This document shows, piece after piece, positions 10,541 through 24,450 of a DNA stretch of 64,000 bases. The translations under genes and the position numbers were made by a program. How positions within the stretch are numbered: the stretch's first letter is position 1; each line of letters opens with the position of its first letter. The stretch is from Progne subis subis (lineage: Eukaryota; Chordata; Aves; Passeriformes; Hirundinidae): NCBI GenBank assembly GCA_022316685.1, contig JAKJHU010000039.1:3472001-3536000 (forward strand). The letters are read 5' to 3'. Below the pieces are notes generated by a model. The model saw nothing but the letters and a program-made list of their open reading frames with translations. It had not been told where the DNA came from and made no database searches.

Positions 10541-12840
10541 AGAATGGGACTGACTCCATCCCTAAGCAGAAAATAATTATGCATAATGTTAAACAAGGGC
10601 TGCTCCTCTGCTTCTAGACAACAAACATCAGAGGACATTCCAAGCACAAGCTAAAATCTGCCCCCTCTTCAGAGTACTTAAAAAAAAATTTATAGAGACA
10701 GGCAGTGAAATGGATCTGTGAAAGAAGCTAGCTTCCTAACTGTTCTAAAATGAAAAAAGGAGCCTGTCTCCTGTTACAGACAGCCCAATATTTTAGAAAC
10801 CTCCAAGTGCTTTATGGAACACGCAGAAGAGTACTGTTTGCAGGGGAAGCATAAACAAACACTGCCTGTACATCACATTCAGCAAAAGTACAGGTTTTGT
10901 TCTAGAATGTGGAACTTGATTCCCTATAGCCCTGTATACTCTGCAGTCATTTACATCAGCATGAACGTACTGATGGCCTATAGAACCACCTCTTTGATGT
11001 AGCAGCATTTTACCCACATGACACAAACATCTGCTGTAAATGTCTCAAAGAAGAAAAACAGTATACTCAATCTGTTGGACAAGCATACAAATATTAAAAA
11101 AAATAATAATAAAAAAAAATCCCAAACCAAGTATTGACATTAAAAATCTGCCTATATATTAAAAAGAAAGTTAGAATGGGAATGAGATAGCTAGAGTGGA
11201 CAGAGTCAGTCTTTACTAAGATGGTTTTATGAAGTTCACAAATAAGATCTTCTTACACATGGAACAGCTTAAAAGAACTCTACATTATAAGACTCTGCAA
11301 GCTTAAAACCTGAAACTTCAAGCTTGCATTTTAAAGTTTTAAATAGATGTCTGAATTACAGTTGCTTCAGCAGCCTAAATCCATCTCTCAAGCATACTTT
11401 GGAATACAAACTTTAAAAGCTCATTAAGTTTTTTTCCACAGAGCCCTTCTCTCAACCAGTGGATTGAAGATATAGCTTCTAGAAAGCTATTAAGTATCAC
11501 TGCTTTCTCATCATACTTCTACATTTACGCACAGGTCTTGCATACCATGCACTATTGGCAATCTGCTCAGAAGCCTGACAAATTAATTTCCTGCTGACTG
11601 TGTCTGTGTTATGATCAGAACTGAGCCCAACCGCTTCACAAATATTAGGAGTTTTTTTGCACTGTATCATCCAAGTTTATATATTTGTAACTGATTTACA
11701 GAGAGATCAAGGTAAAAACTATGCCCACTGACTTTCAGGAATCCCAATAGGACATGATCCCTCTGGTTTAGGTATGACTTAATTTGTGGCTGGGGTGCTT
11801 AACCTTTCTGAAAATCAGGACCCAAATCTCATTCAGTGAAATAGAATCTTATCTTACAAGTGAGGAAGTTTGGTTTAAGGCACCCTTAGGAAAATGACGC
11901 AACAGGCAGAAACATGGTGCAGCTCTCCAGGGCAGCAACAGCTGTCAGCTGCCTTGAACTGTACCATTTCTTCCTGCAGTCTCTTGCTTCAGTTGTCACC
12001 CATTTCTCAATCTCTCCTTGGTACTACAAACAAGACCCAAGTATCGCGGAAAATTCAGAGTTTGAAAGTTTGAAATCATCGAGTTTGAAAGACTCTATCA
12101 CAATTTAGAAACAACAGTGGGAATGCAGAGTCATGGAGATAACCTTTCCTCTAGCATTTCACAGTCTTTTGAGCACTGGCCTTTATAACCTTAAAAATAT
12201 TCTTTGCAACTGCCTGGTTACCTGTATAGCAATACAGGAAGTTCTGTGCATTTCTTTAATTGAGTAATTTTTTTTAAAGCCCAAAGATTCTGTCATGAGG
12301 CATAAAATCAATACCCAAATCTGCTTTAAATCTTGTGATATTTGCAACTGAGTTAGACAGCCTTTTCCTAGACACTGCATGGAAACCCAGGGAGAATAGG
12401 AATAAAACAGGCTTCATATCTCAGTGTTGTTTTAGACTCACTGAGAGACTCAGTGCTGAAGCCTGGTGTGGCAGAAGAAGGGACAGTGATGGTCAATCTT
12501 GTGAAATCTTAGTTATTTAAATTAAACAAATTTAAAGCATAGTGTATAGATTTCCATCTAGCTGACAGAAAGACCAAGACCTTAGCTGAAAGTCATATTC
12601 TTGCTCCAAAGCAAAGGTCTGCTGGTTCTTAAAATGAAAGTTCATGAAAATATCTACTTGGCGGAGAGAAGATATTCTTTAATTCTGTAAGTTGTGATTC
12701 AAATTTTAAACACCTGAAAACGGGGTCTAAATGGTTACGAAACACAGGTAATATATCAATGTTTTCCAGTTTTTAATGTGTTCATACACTACTGTTTCTT
12801 TGGTCTCTTCTGATAAATTTAACTAAGACATCAGTTCTGC

Positions 12841-12877
12841 TCTGAACAGGGAGCTGGACTAGGTAACTTCCAATGGG
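12841..12877 (+). mobile_element. CR1 LINE 3'-tail scrap
   Basis: GAGCTGGACTAGGTAACTTCC matches the avian CR1 3' end, which typically reads close to 'gagttggactagatgacctcc'. Only about 35 bp is recognisable, and the terminal octamer repeat is not preserved. It is probably a strongly 5'-truncated old insertion. Confidence 0.45.
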
Positions 12878-15860
12878 AGTTTTTGATACACAGCTCTTTT
12901 CAGAGATGAATACAGCATTTTTTTATAAGACCAACTGTCATCAACACCAAGTCAAGCATTACAAGTAATGACTTCAAAATCTAAGCATGGGATGTCACCA
13001 AATAAAACATTGACATGCTTGAGCTCACTGATGGCAATAATTTCCCAAAACATTGCTCTTCACCATAGGCAGTTCTGGGCAGGAATTAGATTCTGATCTG
13101 ATTCTGTAAATGCACTGAAGCTGCAGTGAGGTTTGCCAGTTTGTCATTTGGTCCCCTGTGTGCCCTTATTCTATATGTAACTGCATCCTTAAGCTTGGCT
13201 GAAATGTGCTTATCATCAGATATGCTGAAGAGGATTTCAGCTTAGCTGCTTTCATTAATACAAGCACCTATGGCAGCTAGAATTTCAGATCAAGCCCCTG
13301 AAACATTGGAAATCATCATTCTCTTCTTGGGCTTGCTACAAAAAAGCACATCATAAGGAAATGATGGAAAGAAGAGGGACGAAAAAGAAATGGAGGATTA
13401 GTTAATAATATACTTTCCTGACATAAAAAAGCCTTTCTGTGCTCCAAAGTGTATTGCCAGATCTAGAATTTATCTGCAGTATGAGCTAGACTCTTAAAGT
13501 TATTTTCAGAATATTAAAAACTTATGATTTTCAGTTCTAAGGATACAGTACATTTTCTGTAAATCAGCAAGATAACAGAACAATGGAAGAAATGCTTTTC
13601 CAACAAATAACAATACTCATCAGTTATAAGAGGTATATTTCATTATATTATATATATTGATGAGGGGAACTTACGTACAGAGGTAGGAGAACAGTGAGGG
13701 TGTACTCTGAATTTTGAATCTGGATTGCTCTTTATCTCACTTTATTACCAGAATCTTAAACTATGTCCCCTTACTGCAATTCTCCTCTCCTAATGTTTCC
13801 ATACACTGGCAAGAGTGTAATCTTGGAATACCATGGACTGTATTCTTGCCCAGTGCTATCAATTCTTTCCAAACAGAAAAATATTTAATTACAGCACTGC
13901 AAGTGAGAGACTGGGTGAGAGAAGAGAATACTCCATCAGGAAAAATTTTGAGATAATGAATGTGAAGGGAAATGTCAGAGTGAGGAAGTTCATCTCAAAA
14001 AGCAGGCTGCACAATGTCAAAGACAGGACTCTTCTTGGAGGAGAAGTTCAAATGAAGAAAGTAGATCTGAAATGAGGGACTGACAAGCATGATGGGATGT
14101 GCAGGTACCAAGATTTAGTAGTATTAATGCAATAGCTCTGACTGCTATTATGCATTACATATAACTTCTGAAGAAGGAAAGCACAATCTCTGGTAGTTAA
14201 AGGAAAATATGCAAGGAAAGGGTGAAGGATGCTTTGAAAAAAAGGTGGAGAGACATCCAGTAATAACAATATAGGATGATAACATGCTAAACAGCAGGTC
14301 TCAATAATGTTCCAAGGTCTTCAAGGGTGGGAGAGGAAAAATGAGTATCTTAAAATCACCTGTATTTAAAAACAAAACAGCAGAGAAGGCATGCATGAAT
14401 AAGATATGGAAAAATCCATCTCTAATCTCTCCATTAGCAAGCAGAAAGATTCTGGCCTGAGGAACAATGCTCTGGACTTTATCATAATGAATTTCTGTCT
14501 ATAATGAGAAGGAAGATTCTTTACCACTGTTACATGACCGATATATTCAAGCACTGTTAAATCAAGCTATAGGACAGGCATCCTTTCAACTTCTTCTCCA
14601 TATTCATCATGTCATGTGTACTGTTCCCATTGTGAGCTGGGTTTCAGAAGGTGTTTGACTTCACTATAAGCATCCAGAGTGCAGCATGTGCAGCGCACAG
14701 GATTTACACAAGGCATTTCCTCTCCAGCGTTCCTCTATTCATGCAAGTGAAATGCAAATGATTGCACTCCTTCATCATTCCTGTTATTTAAAACTCCACA
14801 TCTCTGAGCCTCATCCCAGTGGCACTGAAAGCATTACAGAAATAATAATCCCCAAGTAGAAGTGCTCCCTTTCTGCATTACGCCATTACCGCTCCCTGCT
14901 ATCTGAAAACTTCAAGGACATCCAAAGTATTTGTAAGGCAGCAAACTGCAAGTCTCCAAAGTGTTTAAGGAGGGGTATCTGGTAATGCAATACAGAGTTG
15001 TGTAATTTGCACCACAGGCCCACTGCTAAGAAAGGTAACCCAGCACGAAGTCATAGCTTCCCCCTCCAGGCACGTCCAAGCAAAATGCATTTCTGGCTAA
15101 CACCTGCTATTGACAAGAATGCACAAGACTTCTGATTCTCTTCTTTATCCTTCTCCTCCACACCCCTAGATATTGCTTCTTAGTAAAAGTTTTGCTTCCT
15201 GAATTTTGTAGCCTTATTTCTCTGCAAGCAACAGGCACCAAGCACAGCTCCTCTGGGGATGCAGTCAGATTAACCCAGTCAGCCCCTGGCTACTCAGTGA
15301 CACGTGAGGGTAGAAGGCCTTGGTCTGTGGATCCAAATTGCACTGCCTTTGCAGTCAGCAGAGAGCTTGTTTAGGAAGATTGATCAAAGGGGGAATTTAG
15401 TCAAATGTCCCTTGCTCTGGAATAACAGCAATTAATTACAAATTAGCAGCAGAGATTAGTAAATCAGCAAGAATTAAACAGTGTCAGGCAAACTCTAGAA
15501 ATGCAGCTATGGGAGAGAGATGAGATAGGATAGAGTCTTCCTACAGAGCTACTTGGAGCTACTGGAGGCTCCTATTGTGCTTTCCAGCTAAGAAGAGGTG
15601 ACTGGGGCAGGCTGGATGGGTGGGAGGCAGGCAGCTGCTGGGCAATGGGTGCAGCCAGGCAATGCCAGTAGAAAGCAGTGCTGCATGCCAGCACGCTGCA
15701 GCAGTGGAAAGGCACTCTTGCTGCTGCATGTGTCATCCCAGTGACCTGGGTTCTCTGAGTTTGCTGCTGTATCTTAATGAGATATGATGAAGAAGCAGAT
15801 GTGGGGAAGAAAAAGTTGCAGAAGGCATTGGAGAAAACTCATGTTTTCTCCCCTCTACAG

Positions 15861-16000
15861 GTAGCTGTCTTCCAATTTAGAAAGCTGAAACGTCATGCAA
15901 AAAAACAGTGTCAAAGGGGACCACAGCTCCCAATTTCTTTGTGTGAAGTCTGGCAAATGTTCATGGGTCTCACTTTGACATGTGAGAGTGTCACTTTGAG
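15861..16000 (+). other. Candidate internal exon, gene unknown
   Basis: The acceptor GTTTTCTCCCCTCTACAG (ending at 15860) has an unbroken pyrimidine tract, and the donor TTGAG|GTGAGTGAC (exon end at 16000) is close to consensus. The 140 bp between them are open in the frame starting at the first base, 46 codons plus two bases. The predicted peptide starts VAVFQFRKLKRHAKK and contains a basic N-terminal half and several cysteines. I do not recognise it. Few CpGs and ordinary base composition argue against strong coding constraint, so a lncRNA exon or a pseudo-exon is equally possible. Confidence 0.25.
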
Positions 16001-19000
16001 GTGAGTGACAACTGTACTTCAGCTGTCTTCCAGAAATAGACTGAATAAATAAAACTGAGCATCTGTAAACTATCACGTTTCAATTCTCAGCTTTTTCCCA
16101 TGCTAAGGAAAAAGAATCAAACATTTAAAGTTGCCATGGACTAGCTGTGCTGTAACATGGTGGGGTTTGTACCCACAAGAACCCATATGAAGAGTGAATG
16201 CTGCCACAACATTTTAAATGAACCAAAAATATAAGCCTGGAAGGAATGATAAAACATGGCTCTCGAGAGCTGGTGCTGCCACACAGTCATAGCATATGCC
16301 ATGTACAACACACAGCCTTACTGTGTTTTGTGACCTGATTTAATTACTGCATTTGTATTAATACAGACAGGAAAAACACTGCCAACAATGTCCCAGTGTC
16401 TGTAAAAGTCTCTGTTCTGAAGCAAGGTCTTAAAGTGAGGATCTCTGCCTGGTATGTGCCGATCTGCGCAACCCCATAGATCTGATACAAGACATCAGCA
16501 CCCTGACATCTGTCTGCAGTGCAGCCTGAACCTCATGCAACTAAACCCAGCTCCTGCTCCAAGGCCCCGTGCCACAGTCAATCACACAACCAGGCCAGGG
16601 GGCCATGCATTACCACAGAAGAAGGATACCAGGTCTGCATTTGCACAGCACCTTTTACAGAGGTTAACACCATGGAAGGCTCCTAAGGATAAAGAAACCA
16701 TCAGGGGATGTGAGACTGTGCAAGGGGTGTTGCTGCTGCTCGCCAGAGTCCTCTCTGCCCGGTCTTCCAGCAAATGCCTACCTGAAACAGCAGTGTTGGT
16801 GAAGTCCTCGGAAAAGTCTTACTTCAGAAGTGCTGCTCAAGTGTTTGTAACATACTTAGCAGGTTGCCAACTTTTATTGTTTCTTTCATCTTAGCAGGAT
16901 TCACACGGCTGATCTCGCAAAAGCAATTAATCAGTGCCCTAAATTCCACCCACCAATGAGCCAATGTACACAGGTCTCTTAAGAGGAAAAAAATTGAACT
17001 TTTTAATTAAGTTTTTCTATCAAAAATCCAGTCCTGCTGATAATGGTCAGGAAGGTATGCAAAAGTAATTACTCACACAATCTGTTTGTCACACTCTTGA
17101 CACTCTCTTCTAGAGAATCTAGCGTTCTTCTTCCAATTCATTAGCACCCCTGCCCTGCCCACAGTGCCTCAGGAACAACATGTCCCTGTTTTCCTTCTCT
17201 GGATTAACACTCCTCTACACTCACAGGTCAAGAATTTGGATGCCTTCCCCCTTGCCACAACTGAATAATCACCTCTACATTTGTTGCCTGTTTGCAGGAA
17301 GCCTGAGAGTGAAGGAAGAATCCAAGCCATTCACTTCCCTGGTGAGCTTAATTAGCATGTCAGACAAAAACCAGGGGGAAGAAAATTTTATTAAGAAGCC
17401 ATTTTAAAAATTGCAGCCACCTGCTAGACAGTGAAACTCTTTAGCCTCTCCTCAAACAAGGAGGGACTGCTGGGCTTGGAGCAACCTTTGCTTCTCATCT
17501 GCCAAAGGTACAGCACCAGCCAGTGAGTGCTAACTGAAATTGTGAAATGTTCTGATTTAATGGAAAAAACTCAAAGGAAACATGATTACCTGCACTACAG
17601 TGACTCCTCTCCTTGACCCTTCAAGGGGGACAGAAACGATCGATAACAACTCTCCTACTCTATGATGACCATTTAACTTTCAGTATTTGCTACAGCAGAT
17701 GACAGGCATGTCGGTTTATTATTTTTGTCAGAAAACACTGTAGTGTATGGTCTTCTGTATAACCCGTGTTGTTCACCACTGTCAAAGTGAAAGCAAGGTA
17801 AATCATCAAGGCAATCTACTTGCAACACAGCTGGTTTGACTTCACTGCTTGCAATAAAACCACTTTTCCATTAGGAAAATGATAGGCAGGGTACTCAGAC
17901 ATACCCCGCTGCTCAGTAGGTAGATTTTGCCGAATTTTACAGTAAAAAGTGACATCCCTTCAGCCCATGTGTGAAATAAAACCCATGTCCTCTCCTCCCT
18001 GGGGAGGAGGGGCTGCCATGAAGGAAATCTACAGCCCCTTGGCTATCTCTGACCCTGTTTATACAGAAAATATTGTATCAAATACCACTAAGTTAAACAG
18101 CAATGTAGGGGCTCTGACAAATCAATCCAGGGCATACCGTCACTCTGGTTATCAACAGCTACACTGAAACAATCCTCCACTAACTGAAAATGAAAGTGCC
18201 CACCTGTCAGCTTGAACCTGCTTATCTTTCTTAATCCACAAGCATCCCAAAGGATCGGCCTGGTGGTACTGCAGAGTTGCTCAAGCATGCATTCATCATG
18301 CAATGTAACTCACAGAGCAGCAGTGGATCCTGCTTATGGAAGCGTGGCTGGATGATCTCCTGCAACGTTCCTACCAGCTCCTCAAGCCAAGCAGCCCGGG
18401 AGCCAGAGTAATGCTCTCACATAAAGATAAGATTTCCTAGTCCTTAAATACTTCAGAACAGAGATTACAAAGTAGTTTTGGGCTCCTCAAACATGAGAGG
18501 AAATACACAAGTTATAAGAAGGTTGGGAGCATGTTGCTTTTTCCTCAAAACCTTTCTGCCTGTTCCTGAAGTTTCTCTACATCCCACATTCTCTACATCC
18601 GACTAGACCTACACAAAACGCTCGAGAGAAGACCAGAAATCCAACAACTATATTTTTAGTTTTGAAGTTGGAAGAAAGCTTCTGGACAGAAAATACCAAA
18701 CCCCTCAATTTCCCTAGTTGTTGTTTCTAAATTGCTCAATTGATACTGCTGCTGCTGACACATCCAGGCGCTGTCTCCACAAACACATCTTAACACCCAA
18801 CAAATTGGCCAAAATCATGACAGCTGGTGCAGTGTTACACCTCAGTAGTGTAAAAGGAGGCAACAAGAGGCAACATAACATAATACTACTCCATATGTTC
18901 AGAGGCTGGAGTTGGCAGCTTCCTGCAATTAAACCTCTTGCTGGAAACTAAGCAAGTAGTCCCATTCCAGGCGAAGAACGAGGTACGTGTCTCTCCTCAG

Positions 19001-20596
19001 TTCAAAGCCAATTCACACAAAAAGCCTTCAGCCAGTACCTCTAAGAAAGCCGGACTGTTAATTCGATTCCGAATTTAGACACTGACACCTGACAATTTGG
19101 TCTTAGCTTTTATGAAATACGGTCTTTTTGTCACCAACACCATAAAAACATGATGGAGTAGCAAGAGTTAAGGTTGTCACCCTGAAGTTTCATCCTGTTT
19201 ATATTTTATATACTGAAAAAAACCTTGGCCTTTTACTCAAATCCCATTTTCAGAATTTTGTTTGAGGCAGTTGGGAGTACATTATTCCTTGGCTTTTTGT
19301 CTAAACTTTCAGACTTTCTGGCATCAGATGAGAATCTGCAAATCTAAGGTCCATGAGGTGGCTATTAATACATTATTAGGGCTGAGTTAATGACTCAGCA
19401 TTCATCTGCTGCATATATTCCTCTAAACAAAGACACTGAGATTAAATGCTGCTGGTACAAATATTATAGTTTTCTATAGTATTTGTAGTAGATAGTACAT
19501 AAAGTACTCTGTAGGGTCTGTATGCATTGCTAGATCTGAAATTAGATTAATCCCTTTAGGGCAAAAATAAAGGAAAAATGAAAATCTTGTGACCTACTTT
19601 TTCCTTCTGAACTTAAAAGCGGTATTTTCACAGTACCCTTATCTTCCTCTTCCTAAAATACACAGCAAATATTATAACCTTGAGTGTGTCAGTTGATTTT
19701 TAGCAATACAGCTGACTTTGCATCTTTGACTAGAGCTACTTTCAGGAAAGCCTGGCTCACTGTTTATTATTTTTACTTTATAGATGTTCCTACCCCACAG
19801 CACCTTTGTGAATCCTCAGTGAGGTTTATTTCACAAACTCATAAATCCATCCATAGACAGACACATCAGGGCTATCTTTTGTTTAGTTTCTGCAATGGGA
19901 TTTCTGCCCTGTCTAATTTAAACTATTTCCTAAATATTTATGTTTCTCTTTGACATGGCTTTACCTTGCTTGCTGTATGTCACTTCTTTACACAACCATA
20001 AGGTTTTTACCTTGCCTTTCTTGGATAATTCAGCAGCAGTTATCCAAGATCCTAATAAATTTTTGCATTCCCACTTTAAGCAATAAAGATGTTCAGCAGT
20101 CTCATAAACAATTCTGCCACAAGTTGCTGCTATTTAATGAACTGCTGATTAGAGGGTACTCTTTCCTTCTGTCTCTCTAATAGTTCCTGGATGGTCTTTA
20201 TAAAACTTCCTTTCCAGTAATTCAAAGCTGATGGTCTGGCACCATGACACGATGAGCGTGCATGCCAGCACACATATTCACATGTATTTCTGTGGAGAAA
20301 GAGCAAAGATACATGCAAACAAAAACTATTGTAAATCAAACACAGGAAATACTTCTACGCAGGCCTCTGATAAGACAACAATGCAAGAAAAAACAAGAAG
20401 ATTGTTTATAGCTCCACATGGATCCAAAGAGCAAAAAAAATTGAACAAAAGCACCGATGGACATAGAGAGAACATTCTGGAGCTGCATCATCAGTACATA
20501 GTAAAGGATCCTTTATTCTGATCCTCACTACTTAAGTACTCCCCAGTTGTATCTTTCATCTCCAAAAATAAGGGAATAAACACAACAGCACCACTT

Positions 20597-20619
20597 GGGA
20601 GGGAGGGAGAGAGGGAGGG
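20597..20619 (+). other. G-quadruplex-forming motif
   Basis: Five GGG runs at 20597-20599, 20601-20603, 20605-20607, 20613-20615 and 20617-20619 are separated by loops of 1 to 5 bases. This satisfies the usual G3+N1-7 quadruplex pattern on the plus strand. There is no adjacent promoter or gene evidence. Confidence 0.7.
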
Positions 20620-22456
20620 TGCACTACCACGAAGCTACCAGTCCATGTCAGGATCATTACCATTGCTCTATTTCTCCTGACATCTTCAGATGTTTCCTGC
20701 TGCCAAAACAGCCCTCCGCAGGTATGGCTGTGAGGGGACTGTTCCTGCAAGCTCACACCTCAGCTGCTCATCTCTGCTCCTCCTGCATGAAGCAAAGGGG
20801 GATGGAGAAGCTCTTCAATGTGCCTCTTTCTGTCCATTCCGCATACAGGAACACAAGATAAACATCATAAAATTATGTTAAATGAAAGTGGGAATATTCA
20901 AACACTGGTGACACTGATGTTTAAAGCCAGATGAAATTAAATTAGTTTCTGTGTCAGAGTTCTCTGCCCCTCAAAGGGAGCACTTATATGTTCACTGGGG
21001 AGATATGACAAGCCTTTCGAAGCCCTTGGACAAGCTGTTGCACCACAGAACAGCTTGTTTAGGGTACGAACTTTTTCTGCCACCTGCTGTGTAGTGGGCG
21101 TTACATTAAAGCCAATGGAAAACCACGTGGCATCTCAACTAACACCTGCGCAGCTCTGGACAGGCTTCTGGACCATTTCCAGCTGCCTGAATCATTTCAG
21201 GACCAGGTCAGATGCATCCATTTTGTTTTATTTTATGTATGTGTTAAAACCGTTGCACTTTCATTCAAGACCTTTCATTTGCCAACCTCAAAAATAATTA
21301 ATTAGTATCTTCAGTGCATGAGGTGAACAGGAATAGGCAACTTAAAGCATTAAGTGTAAATAGAGATTTTTATCATTGCTGTTCGGCAGAGAACCAAAAT
21401 GCTCCTTTTGTCTCCTGATTCAAGGTATTTAATTCATTAGAAGGTATTCCAGCTCTTGCACAGAGCAGCACAAGCACAAGTGACAGCTCTGTGTAGCTGT
21501 GCAGACTTTATACACATCCACTGCAATTGCTGCCAAATTCAAGTCTTTTCCATAGGCAAAGATATTTCTCATCAAGTGGTAAATCAAAGACCACCTCTAC
21601 AGAGAAACCTGAAATGGGGGCACTGGAAGGCACCAACTTTGGGTACAGATAAAACCATCATAATCATTAGGAGAGCAGAGGGTTAACTAGGGGGATTTGC
21701 TGCCAGAGGAAACCATTCAGGAAAAAAATTAGAGGGACTTAAGTGGTTTGAACATTTGCAAGAATACAACTAGTATCTGTATTCAAACTGTAGTGGACTC
21801 CATTTTTAAAAAAATCTACTTCTAAATGAATGAAACTTTAAACCGAACTCACCGTGGCTTTACTGAAAAGCAGAGTATGCAGACAAATGGGGAAAGGAGT
21901 TGTGGAATGCAGCCTGGCACCATCACCTGGTTTTACCACCCTGCATTACTGTGCCCTAGTACTGCAGTAATGCAGAGCAGCCAAAGACACCATCACCAAA
22001 ACCACACCGACAGTTCAACTGCTTCTCAGGATTCTGACCAGTTATTTGGCTGTCCCACTGCCAGAAGCATCTGCTCACCTGTGATCTTGTGCAGGCAGAC
22101 AGTGCCTTTCTGAATTCCTCACAGTGCTGAGTGCTGTGAAACTGCTGAGTTTATTATGAAAGTGGGGGAACTAACACCACATCCACACAACTAAGGTTGC
22201 TACTCACACCGTGCTGTAGTTTACCAATCTACTCCCAGCAAATCTGACCACGGAAAAGTCTTTTTTACCCAAGTATGGAGGAAGCCTGTGGAGAGAGGTC
22301 TTTTCTGGACGGCTCACCATCCATTTTGGAGACTTGTCATAGTTTTTTTGAGCACACAGAAAAGGCACGGAACAAACATCGTAACAAGAATGCATGTGCA
22401 GAAAGCTCCTCCTTCATTTGTGTTTTCTTTACAATGATACAAAAATGAAACAAAAT

Positions 22457-22473
22457 ACACACACACACACACA
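22457..22473. repeat. (AC)n microsatellite
   Basis: About 8.5 uninterrupted AC units. This is an ordinary dinucleotide repeat. Confidence 0.9.
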
Positions 22474-24395
22474 AACTCTAACAGCAACAAAAACCTGAAA
22501 CATTTACTTGAACTGTTACCTCTATTAGCCTTGAATGATGGAAGATCTCACACACAGAAAGTGGCAGGGCAGAACTGATTGGCACAGTGAATTGGAAGTG
22601 AATTTTGGCACTGCAGCTCCCTACCTGCATGCAGAAGCTCTGCATGTCCAGGAATGCCTTCCAGATCTCAGTTTTCCTTCTGAGGTTCTGTTCTTCAGTG
22701 CCAGACCTTTCCTCTTCCAACACTATTAGGCCAGAAAGAAATCAAAAGACCCTTCTCCCATTTCTTTATGGAAGCCTGATACAAGCAATAGAAGAAACAG
22801 ACCTGAACTGAGATACTGATGAAACACTGATGTAAGCAACTTAGAAAGCACCTAAGTATTTTTTACTTAATCCTTTAGAGTTTTCCTAGTTAGCTTTAAT
22901 AATTACAGGAAAAAAGAAGTTAAATTTAAAAATTAAAAAGACATTTCATTTATATTGCTCCCTCCTCTTTTTTTTCTTTTTGTTCCTACTCCCCCTTTCA
23001 TTCGTACCACAAATCTCAGGAGCTCCTCAGGTACAAAGATTGTTCAAATCTGATATTTTGCAATTTAGTTGTTCATCAAAATCAGAGAGGTTTGGGGGGT
23101 TTTTTAATAAAAGAAAACCACATTTTCTTGCTAGTTGGTTGGAATTCCTTCCTTTTATAAACATGTGAAGTGAAAAACAAACAATTGTCAGTTTAACCTG
23201 CTAAATGCTTGACTGAAATTTAGAGCAGCTTTACAGTAAGAAAATCTTCCAAGGCTCATCAAGGAAAAAAACCGTACACTGATCTATCTGAAATCTGCTC
23301 AGCACAATGACATCTCTGTCATTTGACAAGTTAAACCCCACTCTCCTCCCTTATCTATTTTCCAGTCAGTCACAGCAATTTGTGTAAAATTCAGAAATGT
23401 CAAATATAAAGAACCAAAACTAGATCTCAGAAAATCTCTCAGAGAGTCAGAATTTTTCCAGAGGGTGAAAGGAAAGGTTGCATCAAAGCACTGAAGCATT
23501 GGAGTGGTCACCCACAAAAGCAGAAATCTGTCCAGCCCAATACAGGTCCCTCCGACAATAGAGAGGAGCAAACATCTGAGGAAGAGTGAAAAAGCCAGGA
23601 CTAGCATACCATGACACTTTTGTTATTAAACTTGCTTTATGTTTGATGAGGAGAAAAATGTAGTATGATCAGAACACATAGAAAATTTTCTTTCAGTAAC
23701 AGAATAATTAAAAAATAAATTTCTTCTAAAGAAGTATTTCCTGTATCATAACAGCTAAGAGGCAGCACAGTTCACAAAAGCCCAGCATAAAATCCTCAAA
23801 TGAAAGAAAAGCACATGTGTTTCTTGGTTTAATGCAGTATCTATATATAGAAGGGAGTGGGAGTATTAAGACGTAGTAACACTCAAGAGATACTACATGA
23901 AAAAAAAATCCTCTTTTCACCCCAAGTAACACAGTGACTCAGTGTCAGTTAAAATTGTGTCTGAACATTAACTGAGTTTTCACTAACGTAATGTTATTGT
24001 AGCATATTACTAGGTGGTAGAAAGAGGAGAGGGAATGAAAATTTACAGCTACTTGAATTAAAGAGCTTGGGTCAAACAATAAAAACTATACAGCTGATAC
24101 TGGATTGATGAGAAAAGACTCGCTGGCTTACACAGTGTACAATTATACTTGGTAAGTATAATTTCTCTGACTTTCCCCTATCAAAAATAAGCAAGCAGCT
24201 ATAAATGCTGATAGGTATTATGTGAAAGCTTTTCACTGAAAGCACTACCCTGGGACAAGCTATAAAGAATTCCTGAAACAATGTGATTCATACCAAAACC
24301 TCCATCTACTGTGGGTAAAAGCACTGCAGAGTGTCATGCCTTCTGCTGCTGAGGGGGGAATGGGAGGAAACCACAGTGACAGAGAAAAAGAAAAA

Positions 24396-24450
24396 TAGGG
24401 ATTGGACTCGAGGACACTAAAGGTCCCTTTCAACCCAAACTATTTTATGG
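24396..24450 (+). mobile_element. CR1 LINE 3'-tail fragment
   Basis: The segment GGGATTGGACTCGAGGACAC, then TAAAGGTCCCTTTCAACCC and AAACTATTTTATGG, follows the avian CR1 3' end (gattggactagatgatctttaaaggtcccttccaacccaaaccattctatg) with few changes. The terminal ATTCTATG-type octamer is represented once, as ATTTTATG. No ORF2 sequence precedes it, so this is a heavily 5'-truncated copy, as is normal for CR1. Confidence 0.85.

Larger units (their letters stand above)
10336..24395. other. Unique non-coding sequence with small repeat scraps
   Basis: About 14 kb dominated by unique AT-rich DNA. The recognisable pieces inside it are listed separately: a MIR/L3-like scrap (10477-10540), a short CR1 tail (12841-12877), a candidate exon (15861-16000), a G-rich motif (20597-20619) and an (AC)n run (22457-22473). 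The longest open frame, 146 codons at 16454-16894 on the plus strand, has no domain I recognise. A CpG-richer segment sits at about 18970-19130. No RNA gene was seen. Confidence 0.4.

Noticed and set aside
13670..13720. Minus-strand segment before a TAC|GTAAGTTCC donor
   Set aside because: Good donor, but the possible acceptors lack pyrimidine tracts and the exon would be 32-45 bp.
16454..16894. 146-codon plus-strand frame
   Set aside because: No recognisable domain and no splice or promoter context. The length is only slightly above chance for the local base composition. Cross-species intactness would be needed before calling it.
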